64,000 bases of DNA from CAZJHX01 sp964545715 (GTDB lineage: Bacteria; Myxococcota_A; UBA9042; GCA-2863065): positions 1 through 64,000 of the forward strand of contig CAZJHX010000016.1 of assembly GCA_964545715.1 (NCBI GenBank), written 5' to 3'. The stretch's first letter is position 1; every line of letters starts with the position of its first letter. Made by a program: the position numbers and the translations under genes. Of the stretch, positions 33,498 to 41,830 are shown piece by piece. Under the pieces are notes generated by a model. It did no database searches and was not told the origin of the DNA. It saw nothing but the letters and a program-made list of their open reading frames with translations.

Positions 33498-35602
33498 GCT
33501 GGTTCTGTCCGGCTTGTCTGACGCGCTTTCCCAAGCAGATCGCGCGCTGTCCCAGCGACGGCTGGCCGCCTGTGGAGGACCTCTCGGGCCAGGAGCTGAG
33601 CGGGCGCTATCAGTTGAAGCGGCTGATCGGCGTGGGCGGGATGGGGAGCACGGTGTGGCTGGCGCGACAGACGCACATCGACCGGCCCGTGGCCGTGAAG
33701 CTGCTGCCGCCGAGCGCGGAGGTGCCGATGCGGCGCTTTCAGCGGGAGGCGCGCATCGCGTCCAACCTGCGGCATCCCAACATCGTGACGATCTTCGACT
33801 ACGGCCCCACGGACGACGGCAAGCTCTTTCTGGTGATGGAGTATCTGGACGGCCAGACGGTCGAGCAGGCGCTGAAGACCCACCAGCGGCTGGAGGTCAG
33901 ACGGGCGCTGCATATCGCGATTCAGGTGCTGCGAGCTTTGTCGCACGCGCACAGCAAGCGGGTGGTGCATCGCGACTTGAAGCCCAGTAACCTGTTCCTG
34001 ACGCCGACCGGCGAGGATATGGACTTCGTCAAGGTGCTGGATTTCGGGTTGGCCAAGTACTTTGCCGATTCGGATGCGGACGCGGCGTCTCGGCCGGTGG
34101 GGCAGGCCGAATTCGATGTGACCGGCCAGCGACAGGTCGTGTGCGGCACGCCAAGCTACATGGCGCCCGAGCAGTGGCGGGGCCGGATTGACGCGCGCAC
34201 GGACATCTATGGATTGGGGATTATTCTCTATCGGATGATCACGGGTCAGCTGCCGTTTACGGGCAACCCGACGGACTACGAGCTTTATCACAAGATCATC
34301 ACCGAGCCGGTGCCGCCGCTGCGCGAGCTGGCGCCCGACGTCGAGCTGCCCGAGGGGCTGGAGCCGGCGATTCTGAGGGCCCTGGCCAAGGACCCGGATA
34401 AGCGCTACGCCAGCGCGCGGGAGATGCGGTCGGATTTGGACCGCGTCGTGCGAAAGCTGCCGCAGGATCTGTCGATCTCGGACCAGCACGCCCTGCCGAA
34501 TTATGGGCCGCAGGTGGCGCACACCCTGCCGGCGGATCATCCGGACGATCCGGAGGCCGTGTATTTGCTGTCGGCAGACTTTCACGCGGTGCCGGAGTCG
34601 CAGGCGACCCCGTCCGGGGACAGCCTGCACAGCATGGAGTATTACAGCCGACGCGATCGCGTGCTGCCCTGGATCGTGGCGGGGGTGGCCGCCGCGGTGA
34701 CCATCCTGCTGGGCGTACTGGTGTTCCCGGGGATGTTTGGCCACGACGGGCCGCCGGTGGACGAGACAGGTGAGGTGGCGGCAGAGCGGTCGGGCACGCT
34801 GACGGCTGCCAGGCTGCCGGGTGGCTCGGGCTCAGGAGTCGTGATCGAGGACCCGCCGGTCGGGGAGCTGGGCGACGCGCCGGTGGCTCCGGGCCCGGGT
34901 GATAAGCCGCAGCCGCTGGACGCGCCGAAGGAGGAACCCGAGACGGTACCTGACACGCCGGCGCCGCAGCCCGATGAGCCGGCCGAGGAAGCGCCGGAGT
35001 CGCCAGCCGAAGAGGCCGTCGAGGAGCCGCGCCCGATTGGCGTGATGCTGCGTACAACGCCCAAGGGCGCCACGATCTCGACCAGCGAGGGCGAGAAGCT
35101 GGGGTCCGCGCCGCTGCAACTGAACCTGGAGCCGGGCGAGTACGAGTATCAGGTCTCTCTGCGGGGGCACATCTCGGAGAAGGTCACGGTGCGCGTGGGC
35201 GAGCTGGACCGCGACGATGGCATCATGAAAGACGTCCGTCTGACGGCGTTGACGACGACCGCCGTCCGCAAACCGAAGCGCGCGGCGCGTCGGACCAAGA
35301 CGCGCTCCCGCAAGCCACGAGCCAAGCCGAGCCGGCCAAGCGCGGCGAGCCGGCCAAAGCGTGCCCGCAAGCCGAAAGCCAACGAGGGTGGCGGCGCGCG
35401 CGTTGAGCTGCTGGGCGAGGGTAGGTCGGCGAGTCTGCGCAAACAGGCACCGGCGGCCAAACCGGGCAAGCCGCGCAAACCGGGCAGAGCTCCAAGAATC
35501 CAGCTGCTGGACGAGAGCGCTCCCCGCGACCCGGCCCGCACTGCCCCGCCGCCGAAGCGGAAGCCGACCGGCAAGGTTCAGATAGAGACGCTGGACGACT
35601 AG
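33494..35602 (+). CDS. Membrane Ser/Thr protein kinase with zinc ribbon and PEGA-like domain
   Basis: A 702-residue eukaryotic-type kinase. N-terminal CPACLTRFPKQIARCPSDG is a small zinc ribbon. The kinase domain (residues about 38-320) has GVGGMGST, catalytic Lys69 (VAVKLLPP), HRDLKPSN (Asp161), DFGLAKY and GTPSYMAPEQ, so it should be active. A membrane helix (IVAGVAAAVTILLGVLVFPG) follows near 395, then an Asp/Pro/Glu-rich spacer, a PEGA-like beta domain (RTTPKGATISTSEGEKLG...GEYEYQVSLRGH), and a highly basic Lys/Arg/Pro-rich tail. The tail would lie on the far side of the membrane. The ATGA overlap with the binding-protein gene suggests a receptor-kinase pair. Confidence 0.9.
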   Translation: MSWFCPACLTRFPKQIARCPSDGWPPVEDLSGQELSGRYQLKRLIGVGGMGSTVWLARQTHIDRPVAVKLLPPSAEVPMRRFQREARIASNLRHPNIVTIFDYGPTDDGKLFLVMEYLDGQTVEQALKTHQRLEVRRALHIAIQVLRALSHAHSKRVVHRDLKPSNLFLTPTGEDMDFVKVLDFGLAKYFADSDADAASRPVGQAEFDVTGQRQVVCGTPSYMAPEQWRGRIDARTDIYGLGIILYRMITGQLPFTGNPTDYELYHKIITEPVPPLRELAPDVELPEGLEPAILRALAKDPDKRYASAREMRSDLDRVVRKLPQDLSISDQHALPNYGPQVAHTLPADHPDDPEAVYLLSADFHAVPESQATPSGDSLHSMEYYSRRDRVLPWIVAGVAAAVTILLGVLVFPGMFGHDGPPVDETGEVAAERSGTLTAARLPGGSGSGVVIEDPPVGELGDAPVAPGPGDKPQPLDAPKEEPETVPDTPAPQPDEPAEEAPESPAEEAVEEPRPIGVMLRTTPKGATISTSEGEKLGSAPLQLNLEPGEYEYQVSLRGHISEKVTVRVGELDRDDGIMKDVRLTALTTTAVRKPKRAARRTKTRSRKPRAKPSRPSAASRPKRARKPKANEGGGARVELLGEGRSASLRKQAPAAKPGKPRKPGRAPRIQLLDESAPRDPARTAPPPKRKPTGKVQIETLDD

Positions 35603-35618
35603 CCTGCAGAGAGCGCCC

Positions 35619-36788
35619 GTGATTCAAACCCAACGCCTGCACTATGACGACTCTCTGCGACTGACTTTCGATGCAGAGGTCGTGGGCCATGGAGCCGTCG
35701 GCGACCGACCATCTGTGGTTCTGGATCAGTCGGCCTTCTACCCTGAGTCCGGAGGGCAGCTGGCGGACCACGGCACCCTGGACGAGGCCCGCGTCGTCGA
35801 TGTCCAGGTCGACGATGTCGGGCGAGTCCACCACGTGCTGGAAGGCCCGCTGCCATCGCTGGGCTCGCAGGTTGTCGGTGTGGTAGATGAGACCCGCCGC
35901 CGCATCCACATGGCCCAGCACACCGGCCAACACATGCTGAGCGGCGCCCTGGCTCAGGCGGACGCCCCAACGCGCTCGTCAAGGCTGGGCAAGCGTCGCT
36001 GCACCATCGATCTCGACACAGCGGACGTGACCGACCGAGCCATCGCCCGGGCGGAGTCCCTGGTCAACGGCCTGATCGACGCCGACCTCCCCGTACGCGC
36101 CTGGTATCCGGACCCGTCCCAGCTCGCGACCCTCCCACTGCGCCGAGCGATAAAGGTGAACTCCGCCGTACGCATCGTGGCGATCGGCGACTTCGACCAC
36201 ACCCCTTGTGGCGGCACCCACTGCACCTCCACGGCCCAGGTCGGCCTCCTGAGAGTCACGGCCACCGAAGCCTACAAGGGTGGCCTGCGCCTGACCTTCG
36301 CTGCCGGCCCCCGGGCCCGCACCCGCCTTTTTCAGGAGGCAGCGCTGATCCAAGACCTGGCCAGGCACTTCACCTGCAACCCCGAGGCGGTCCAGGCGGC
36401 CGTCGACAAGCTCACGCGTCAGCTCAAGGACTCAAAGGCGACCCTGAAGGCTAACGAGTCGCTCATCACCGACGCCCTGGCCACCCGCCTGCTCACCGAC
36501 CCAGCCGACCCGCTCATCGCCGCGCTCCCCGACGCCGCCCCGCCGGTCCTGCGCTCGCTGGCCGCCCGAATCACCCACACCGGCCGAGTCGCAGCTCTGA
36601 TGGGCGCCGCCGGCCACGTCGTACTCGCCCGCCCCGACACCAGCACGTTGGACTGCGGAGCCGCCCTGAAGCGCCTGGCAGCCGCCCTAAAAGGCCGAGG
36701 CGGAGGCCGCCCGCACCACGCCGAGGGCAAGCTCCCCCCGGACACCGAGTTCACCGCCCAGGCTGCCGCCGTCCTCGCCGCCGACTAG
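35619..36788 (+). CDS. AlaX-type alanyl-tRNA editing protein
   Basis: A free-standing homologue of the alanyl-tRNA synthetase editing domain that deacylates Ser-tRNA(Ala) and Gly-tRNA(Ala). The zinc motif HTGQH (His101, His105) and CGGTH (Cys197, His201) are both present, as is the upstream FYPESGGQLADHG. The 389-residue length and the C-terminal DHHA1-like region (GRVAALMGAAGHVVLARPD, residues about 320-389) put it in the long AlaX class. It starts at GTG 35619, 17 bases after the kinase gene, and ends before a repeat-bearing spacer. Confidence 0.9.
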   Translation: MIQTQRLHYDDSLRLTFDAEVVGHGAVGDRPSVVLDQSAFYPESGGQLADHGTLDEARVVDVQVDDVGRVHHVLEGPLPSLGSQVVGVVDETRRRIHMAQHTGQHMLSGALAQADAPTRSSRLGKRRCTIDLDTADVTDRAIARAESLVNGLIDADLPVRAWYPDPSQLATLPLRRAIKVNSAVRIVAIGDFDHTPCGGTHCTSTAQVGLLRVTATEAYKGGLRLTFAAGPRARTRLFQEAALIQDLARHFTCNPEAVQAAVDKLTRQLKDSKATLKANESLITDALATRLLTDPADPLIAALPDAAPPVLRSLAARITHTGRVAALMGAAGHVVLARPDTSTLDCGAALKRLAAALKGRGGGRPHHAEGKLPPDTEFTAQAAAVLAAD

Positions 36789-36799
36789 CCACGCCTCAG

Positions 36800-36901
36800 T
36801 ATCGCGCCATTGAGGCGGTGGATGCGTCATCCTGGCCCTGAATGGCGAGGTATCGCGCCATTGGGGCGTTGGATGCGTCATCCTGGCCCTGAATGGCGAG
36901 G
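36800..36901. repeat. Two tandem 51-bp units with hairpin-forming arms between convergent genes
   Basis: Units 36800-36850 and 36851-36901 differ at two positions. Each begins with CGCCATT and ends with AATGGCG. AATGGCG at 36841-36847 can pair with CGCCATT at 36856-36862 across an 8-base loop at the junction of the units. The position between convergent stops suggests a bidirectional terminator, but there is no T run. Confidence 0.7.
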
Positions 36902-36921
36902 TGTGGGGCCGCCGCGGTGGG

Positions 36922-37965
36922 TCAGGCGGTGGCGCGCAGGTGGGTTTTCTTGTCTCGGGCCTTGGCCGAGCGTACCAGCGGGGTCTGGTCGTCTGTGATG
37001 GTCGGCGTGAGCTCCATGTCGGGCGTGATGGTGCCGTGGATGGCTACGTTGAGGGTGTTGCGTAGGCGATCGGTGAGGGTGACGCCCTCCTCTTGCGGGA
37101 GGGTGAGCTCGGTGAGCGTGTCGGCGTAGCGGCCCATGATGATGTTGGGCAGGGTCGGTTCGATGCCCAGGGACTCGTTGACCATGTCCAGGGCCTTCAT
37201 CTGTTTGCCCTTGCCGATTTCGATGAGCTTTCTTGGGTCCACTCCCAGGGCTTTGAGATCCCGAGCGAGATCGATGTTGGCCCAGATCTCGTACGTGAGG
37301 AGCTTCATCTGGAAGCCCCACAGGGAGAGGCGCTCGGCGACCGACATGCGGGAGAGCATGGCGGGCAGGTACTGGATGCCGAGTGCGACGTGGCGGGCCT
37401 CGTCTCTTTCGTAGTAGGGCAGCAGGTGCGTGAGGACGGGCTCGAGCTCCATCTGCTTGATCACGTGGAAGAGGGTGAGCGCGACGGGCTCCACCATGAG
37501 CTGCATGCCCATGAGCTTCTTGGAGAGGTGGTCCGCGTTCATGACGTCTTCGAGCAGCTTTCTCGGGCCCCAGGGGAGGGCGTCCGGGAGGGCGTCGAGG
37601 GCCACGAGGTAGTCGTGCATGACGTAGAAGTGGCGTGCCTCGTCGAAGGCCTGGCTTGTGGCGGCCATCTTGGCGTGCAGGGGCTCGATCTCGTCAGCCA
37701 GCTCAGCGCTGATGCGCCAGGCGGCGAGCTCGCCCCACATGATGATGGAGAAGACGCGCCCCAGGGCTTTTTTGGTCTCTGCCGGCAGCGACGGGTCGCC
37801 GTGAGTCTCGATGAGAGAGCTGAGCACCTCCTGGCCGTCCCACGCGTGGGCGTGGCCCTTGTGGTAGATGCGCTCCAGGATCTTGGCGTTCTTCGCGCTG
37901 AGTCCGTAGTTGCTCGGATCGAACATGTTGTACGGGATTGTGAAGCGCTTGCGCAGGCTGGGCAT
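36922..37965 (-). CDS. Ferritin-like diiron protein (oxygenase/desaturase-like)
   Basis: A 347-residue helical protein with the full set of carboxylate-bridged diiron ligands: Glu79, E109-x-x-H112 (AFDEARHFY), Glu159, and E189-x-x-H192 (ERDEARHVA). This E/ExxH/E/ExxH pattern is that of acyl-ACP desaturase, AurF N-oxygenase and related enzymes. The substrate is unknown; a lipid or aromatic amine is possible. ATG 37965 overlaps the TetR gene stop (ATGA) and has GGAGG before it, so the two form one operon. It is probably controlled by that TetR repressor through the operator at 38607-38630. Confidence 0.8.
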   Translation of the reverse strand: MPSLRKRFTIPYNMFDPSNYGLSAKNAKILERIYHKGHAHAWDGQEVLSSLIETHGDPSLPAETKKALGRVFSIIMWGELAAWRISAELADEIEPLHAKMAATSQAFDEARHFYVMHDYLVALDALPDALPWGPRKLLEDVMNADHLSKKLMGMQLMVEPVALTLFHVIKQMELEPVLTHLLPYYERDEARHVALGIQYLPAMLSRMSVAERLSLWGFQMKLLTYEIWANIDLARDLKALGVDPRKLIEIGKGKQMKALDMVNESLGIEPTLPNIIMGRYADTLTELTLPQEEGVTLTDRLRNTLNVAIHGTITPDMELTPTITDDQTPLVRSAKARDKKTHLRATA

Positions 37966-38585
37966 CAGATGACCTCCTTGAGCAGGGCCTGGGCGATCAG
38001 GGCCCGGGCGTCGGCGAACGTCTCTCGAATGATCTCTTTGTCGGTGTCGTCCGGCGCATAGGCCAGGTGCAGGATCAGGCCGTCGAACATCGTGCGCAGC
38101 AGGCGCGCGAGGCGCTCTGGCGGGATGAAGAGGCGCTCGGTCATGGGGCCCAGGATGTTGTGGATGCCGTCGACCACCAGCTTGTTGACCTGATCGTTGA
38201 AGACGACCAGGCGCTGCGCGATGGCGGGGTTGGTTGCCGCCTGCTGATGGAACTCCAGCAGTATGCGAAAGTCGGCGACCTCGGCCTCCACAAAGTCCAT
38301 CACGCGGTCCAGCGCCAGGGTGAACTGCTCGACCGTGCTGGGGCCGCCCGTGAGCGTCCGGATCTGATCGAGCAGCTCCCGCAGAAGCATGAGTTGAACG
38401 GCCACGAACAGGTTCTCTTTGCAGTCGAAGTGATAGTGCAGCAGCGACTTGCTGACCTCGGCCTCGCGCGCGATTCGGTTCATGGACGCGCCCTTGTAGC
38501 CGAGCTGCCCGAAGCACTCACGCGCGGCTGTCAGGATGCGTCGTACCGACGGCACGTCCACGTTTACTGTCGACTGATCCAACAT
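37965..38585 (-). CDS. TetR-family transcriptional regulator
   Basis: A 206-residue repressor-type protein. The N-terminal helix-turn-helix (ILTAARECFGQLGYKG, MNRIAREAEVSKSLLHYHF) is typical, and the C-terminal domain is an all-helical ligand pocket of unknown ligand. It is the first gene of a two-gene unit with the diiron protein. A perfect palindrome 22 bases upstream of the ATG is the obvious autoregulatory operator. The ligand may be the substrate of the diiron enzyme, such as a fatty acid or xenobiotic. Confidence 0.93.
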   Translation of the reverse strand: MLDQSTVNVDVPSVRRILTAARECFGQLGYKGASMNRIAREAEVSKSLLHYHFDCKENLFVAVQLMLLRELLDQIRTLTGGPSTVEQFTLALDRVMDFVEAEVADFRILLEFHQQAATNPAIAQRLVVFNDQVNKLVVDGIHNILGPMTERLFIPPERLARLLRTMFDGLILHLAYAPDDTDKEIIRETFADARALIAQALLKEVI

Positions 38586-38606
38586 TGGCGGCGCCTCCCA
38601 AGACGG

Positions 38607-38630
38607 TCCTGACTGACCGGTCAGTCAGGA
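38607..38630. promoter_or_regulatory. TetR operator, perfect 24-bp palindrome
   Basis: The 24 bases from 38607 to 38630 are fully self-complementary. The core TGACTGACCGGTCAGTCA is of the kind bound by many TetR-family repressors. It lies between the TetR gene start (38585) and the 3' end of the selenoprotein gene (38693), in the expected promoter position for the TetR-diiron operon. Confidence 0.85.
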
Positions 38631-38692
38631 GGATAAGGGCAAGCCGGCCAAACCGCAAGCAGCGTGTGTCGGACTATCTTCTTGTCGGGGGG

Positions 38693-39394
38693 TTACTCGA
38701 CCGGGATGCCGAGAAGATCGGTCAGCACGCCACGCGCCTCGGCGTTGCCCTGGGGCACGCCACCGGTCGCGTAGACAAGCTCCATGGTCTTGGCGTCCAG
38801 AATGTACTGATGCGGCAGCGCGTTGGAGTGCGACTTGATGTGTGCGTACGTCTGGAGGAAGAACGCGTCCCGCATGACCGGGAACGTGACGTCCTTCTCT
38901 TTCACAAACTGCTCGCACTGCTCGATGGTCGGCGCTCCCTTGTCCTTGGTCTCGCCGATGATCCACATGATGGCCAGACCCTTGTCCTTGTACTTTCTCC
39001 AGAGAGGCTCTACGTCGACGACGTAGCTTTCGCAGGCGCCTCACCAGCCTGTGGACAGGATGATCCACACCGCCTTTTGCTCGTCACCGCAGTTCTGATG
39101 CAGGGAGTAGGGATCCCCCTGATACGTCTTCAGCGTGTAGTTCTCGATGTGCTTGCCGATGATGTTGCCGACCTTGGCTTCGTCGAACTGGCAACCCGGC
39201 CCACCCTCTTCAGGCTTGAACTCTTCTTCGGTCTTGCCGTCCGTCGTCTCATCGGGGCCCGGATCATCGACCGCGGTACCTGCCGGGTCTTCCGGCGTTT
39301 CATCCAGGTCCGTGTCGCCCTCGCTGGCGCAGCCAGATGCGCTCAGCGCCAGGACGAGTGTGGTGACCAACCACATCTTGCTCATCGCTTGCAT
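38693..39394 (-). CDS. Thioredoxin-fold selenoprotein lipoprotein (W-U-G-A-C)
   Basis: Read through the TGA at 39043-39041, the frame encodes 233 residues with selenocysteine at 118. The signal peptide (MWLVTTLVLALSASGC) gives a lipoprotein, followed by a Glu/Asp/Thr tether. The thioredoxin/AhpC-TSA-like domain has AVWIILSTGW-U-GACESYVVDVEPLW, where U sits at the first position of the usual W-C-x-x-C. Further on are IMWIIGETKDKG, DVTFPVMRD and the cis-Pro-like ALPHQYILDAKT. ATG 39394 has GGAGG six bases upstream. No other stop interrupts the frame. Ending at the TGA would remove most of the fold. It is presumably a thiol oxidoreductase or peroxidase acting outside the inner membrane. Confidence 0.85.
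39010..39026 (-). promoter_or_regulatory. Bacterial SECIS-type hairpin
   Basis: On the minus strand CTACGTC (39026-39020) and GACGTAG (39016-39010) form a perfect 7-bp stem closed by the loop GTC, beginning 14 bases after the TGA. A loop starting with G-U and lying about 22 bases from the TGA meets the known bacterial SECIS rules. Confidence 0.75.
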
Positions 39395-39559
39395 CTTGTT
39401 CCTCCAAGGGGGTCGCGCAGGTATCTTAGGACCCAGTACCCCCGGCATCAAGGACGTTACAGCAACGTTCGCCCGCAGCGCCACGGCTAAATGCCTGCTT
39501 AATTGATTTGACCGGCCCCTAACTGTTAGCTTCCCGGTGACTACGTGTGGAGCGTACCC

Positions 39560-40999
39560 ATGAGATCGAACCTTGCGGTTTTTGCGATTGTTTTCATTAC
39601 AGCCTGTGCCAGCGACCCCGGTGAGAGCAGTGGGTCTGCGGAAGAAGGCGAGCCCTGCACCGCAGCCTCGGACTGCGCCGAGGGCCTGAAGTGCCAAAAA
39701 GACAAAGACGGCGACTTTGTCTGCACCAAGAGCGGTGATGGCACCGGCGACGACACCGGCACCGACGACACCGGCGACGACACGGGCACCGACACCGGAC
39801 CCGACCTGGGCCCCTGCGACAAAGCGCCGCCCGAGGGCGCCAGCTGCAACCCCTACTGCAACCTGGGCTGCGACGACGGCGAGCACTGCTCGTTTTTGGG
39901 CGGCGTCTTCGGCTGCACCAAGATCGGTGTGGGCGACATCGGCGCGACCTGCTCCACGTCGGCAAACTGCGAAGAGGGCATGGCCTGCTTCTCGCTGGAC
40001 GCCGCCGAGGGCAATGTCTGCCGCAAGTTCTGCATCACCGACGCGGACTGCCCCTCCGACCGAAAGTGCGACCAGAACGTCAACTTCCAGGGCGGCGAGA
40101 CGGCGCAGTTCTGCGGGGAGATCACCATCGGCTGCAACGCGTTTGACCAGAGCACCTGCCCCGAGGGCCAGGGCTGTTACCTGAGCAACAACGCGACCAA
40201 GTGCATGCCCGCCGGCACCCTGGCCAAGGGCGAGCCCTGCAAGGCCGCCGGCTCCAACTCCTGCACGCCCGGCCTGCAGTGCCTCATCGAGTGCACCGAG
40301 ATCTGCGCCATCATCGATGTCGGACCCGACGAGCCCAAATGCGCCGACACCTGCACCGGCGGCATCAACGCGGTCAACAACGAAAACGGCATCGGCATCT
40401 GCCTGGGCGCGGAGCCGCCAAAAGAGTGCGATCTCTTCAAGCAGGAGGGCTGCGCCGCCGGTCAGGGCTGTTACCCGACGACCCAGGGCTGGCAATGCCT
40501 GAACGCCGGCGCCTCCAAAGAGGGGGCTGCGTGCCAGTTCACCAACGACTGCGTCCCAGGCACGCTCTGCGTCAACAGCCAGTGCTCGCTGGCCTGCAGC
40601 CTCAAAGACGACGCCGAGGCCGAGACCAAGTGCGAGAACCGCTGCGGCGCCTCCAACGGCTTGAGCCCGCAGGAGTGGGGCGTGGGCTTCTGCACCGACG
40701 CCGAGCCCGAGATCCCCTGCAACTTCTGGAAACAGGACTGCGAGGACGCCGGCAAGGACTGCTACGTGGTCAACAACGGCGCCGCCTGCCTGGACAAGGG
40801 CAACGAGGGCGCGACGGGGTCACCGTGTCAGTATCTGCAAGACTGCGCGGCGGGATTGATGTGCTACCAGAGCGAGTGCACCGAGGTGTGCAGCATCAAC
40901 GAGTTCGCCGAGGGCGCTACCGTCATCTGCATCGACGACTGCCCGGGCGGCGACTTCGAGCCGATCTCCATCGAGAACGGCATCGGCCGTTGCAAGTAG
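39560..40999 (+). CDS. Disulfide-rich lipoprotein
   Basis: A 479-residue lipoprotein: ATG 39560 with GGAG eight bases upstream, signal peptide NLAVFAIVFITAC. After a Thr/Asp/Gly tether (TGDDTGTDDTGDDTGTDTG) come repeating modules of C-x5-D-C-x-x-G-x-x-C-x(7-12)-C-x-x-x-C (CTAASDCAEGLKC, CSTSANCEEGMAC, CQFTNDCVPGTLC, CQYLQDCAAGLMC). These alternate with C-x(4-6)-C-P-E-G-Q-G-C-Y segments. They resemble dickkopf-type Cys modules common in myxobacterial surface proteins; no enzyme motif is seen. The gene is divergent from the selenoprotein at 39394 across 165 bases that hold both promoters. Confidence 0.78.
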   Translation: MRSNLAVFAIVFITACASDPGESSGSAEEGEPCTAASDCAEGLKCQKDKDGDFVCTKSGDGTGDDTGTDDTGDDTGTDTGPDLGPCDKAPPEGASCNPYCNLGCDDGEHCSFLGGVFGCTKIGVGDIGATCSTSANCEEGMACFSLDAAEGNVCRKFCITDADCPSDRKCDQNVNFQGGETAQFCGEITIGCNAFDQSTCPEGQGCYLSNNATKCMPAGTLAKGEPCKAAGSNSCTPGLQCLIECTEICAIIDVGPDEPKCADTCTGGINAVNNENGIGICLGAEPPKECDLFKQEGCAAGQGCYPTTQGWQCLNAGASKEGAACQFTNDCVPGTLCVNSQCSLACSLKDDAEAETKCENRCGASNGLSPQEWGVGFCTDAEPEIPCNFWKQDCEDAGKDCYVVNNGAACLDKGNEGATGSPCQYLQDCAAGLMCYQSECTEVCSINEFAEGATVICIDDCPGGDFEPISIENGIGRCK

Positions 41000-41002
41000 A
41001 AG

Positions 41003-41806
41003 CTACTTCCCCTTGAAGGTGGGCTCGCGGCGATTCATGAACGCCGCCACCGCCTCCCCCAAATCCTCGGACGCCATAAACGCGCTGTTCCACGCCGCGA
41101 CGTAGTTGAGGCCGTCGTCTATGGAGTGGTCGCGCGAGTAGTCCAGCACCTGCTTCACCCCGCGCACAGTCAGCGGCGCGTTGGCGGCGATCTGCGCAGC
41201 CAGCGCATCGGCAGCAGCCCACAGCGCGTCCTTGTCGGCGTACACGTGATTCACAAGCCCAATCGCCTTGGCCTCCTCAGCCCCGATGTCGCGCCCTGTG
41301 AACGCAAGCTCGCGCGTCAGCCCCTGCCCGATGAGGGTCGGGACCCGCTGCAGGCTGCCGAGGTCAGCCACGATCGCGATCTTGGTCTCCCGCAGTGAAA
41401 TCTTGGCGTCGGCGCTGGCCAGCCGAATGTCGCACGCGCTCGCCAGATCCAGCCCACCGCCAATACACCACCCGTGGATCGCCGCGATCACGGGCACCGG
41501 GCACGCCGCCACCGCCGTGATGTCCGCCTGCCACTGCTTGATCAGCTCGCGCAGCCGCATCCGGGGCTCCGCCAGGTTCGCCCCGGTCAAGATCGGGCCG
41601 TGCTTCTGAAACGCCTGAGCCAGGTCCAACCCGTAGCTGAACGCTTTCGTGCTACCCCGCACCACCACGCAGCGCAGGGCCGTGTCCCGACTCAGCGCCC
41701 TGAACGTCTCGCCGAGGTCATCAAAAAACGCCGGCGGCATCGTGGGCGCGCTCAACGTCACCGTCGCGACGTGGTCCACGGTCTCCACGCTCATCGCGTT
41801 CGCCAT
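41003..41806 (-). CDS. Crotonase-family enoyl-CoA hydratase/isomerase
   Basis: A 267-residue acyl-CoA enzyme. Family blocks are CVVVRGSTKAFSYGLDLAQ and the oxyanion-hole segment IAAIHGWCIGGGLDLASACDIRLA, then LRETKIAIVADLGSLQRVP. The Asp in ADLGSLQR at the catalytic position is characteristic of the dienoyl-CoA isomerase (ECH1-like) subgroup rather than hydratases with two Glu. ATG 41806 has GAGGAG eight bases upstream. It follows the thiolase-fold gene by 24 bases on the same strand, consistent with joint fatty-acyl metabolism. Its stop and the neighbour's stop form a small palindrome at 40994-41008. Confidence 0.88.
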   Translation of the reverse strand: MANAMSVETVDHVATVTLSAPTMPPAFFDDLGETFRALSRDTALRCVVVRGSTKAFSYGLDLAQAFQKHGPILTGANLAEPRMRLRELIKQWQADITAVAACPVPVIAAIHGWCIGGGLDLASACDIRLASADAKISLRETKIAIVADLGSLQRVPTLIGQGLTRELAFTGRDIGAEEAKAIGLVNHVYADKDALWAAADALAAQIAANAPLTVRGVKQVLDYSRDHSIDDGLNYVAAWNSAFMASEDLGEAVAAFMNRREPTFKGK

Positions 41807-41830
41807 CTAAGAACTCCTCTTTCTTGGAAA

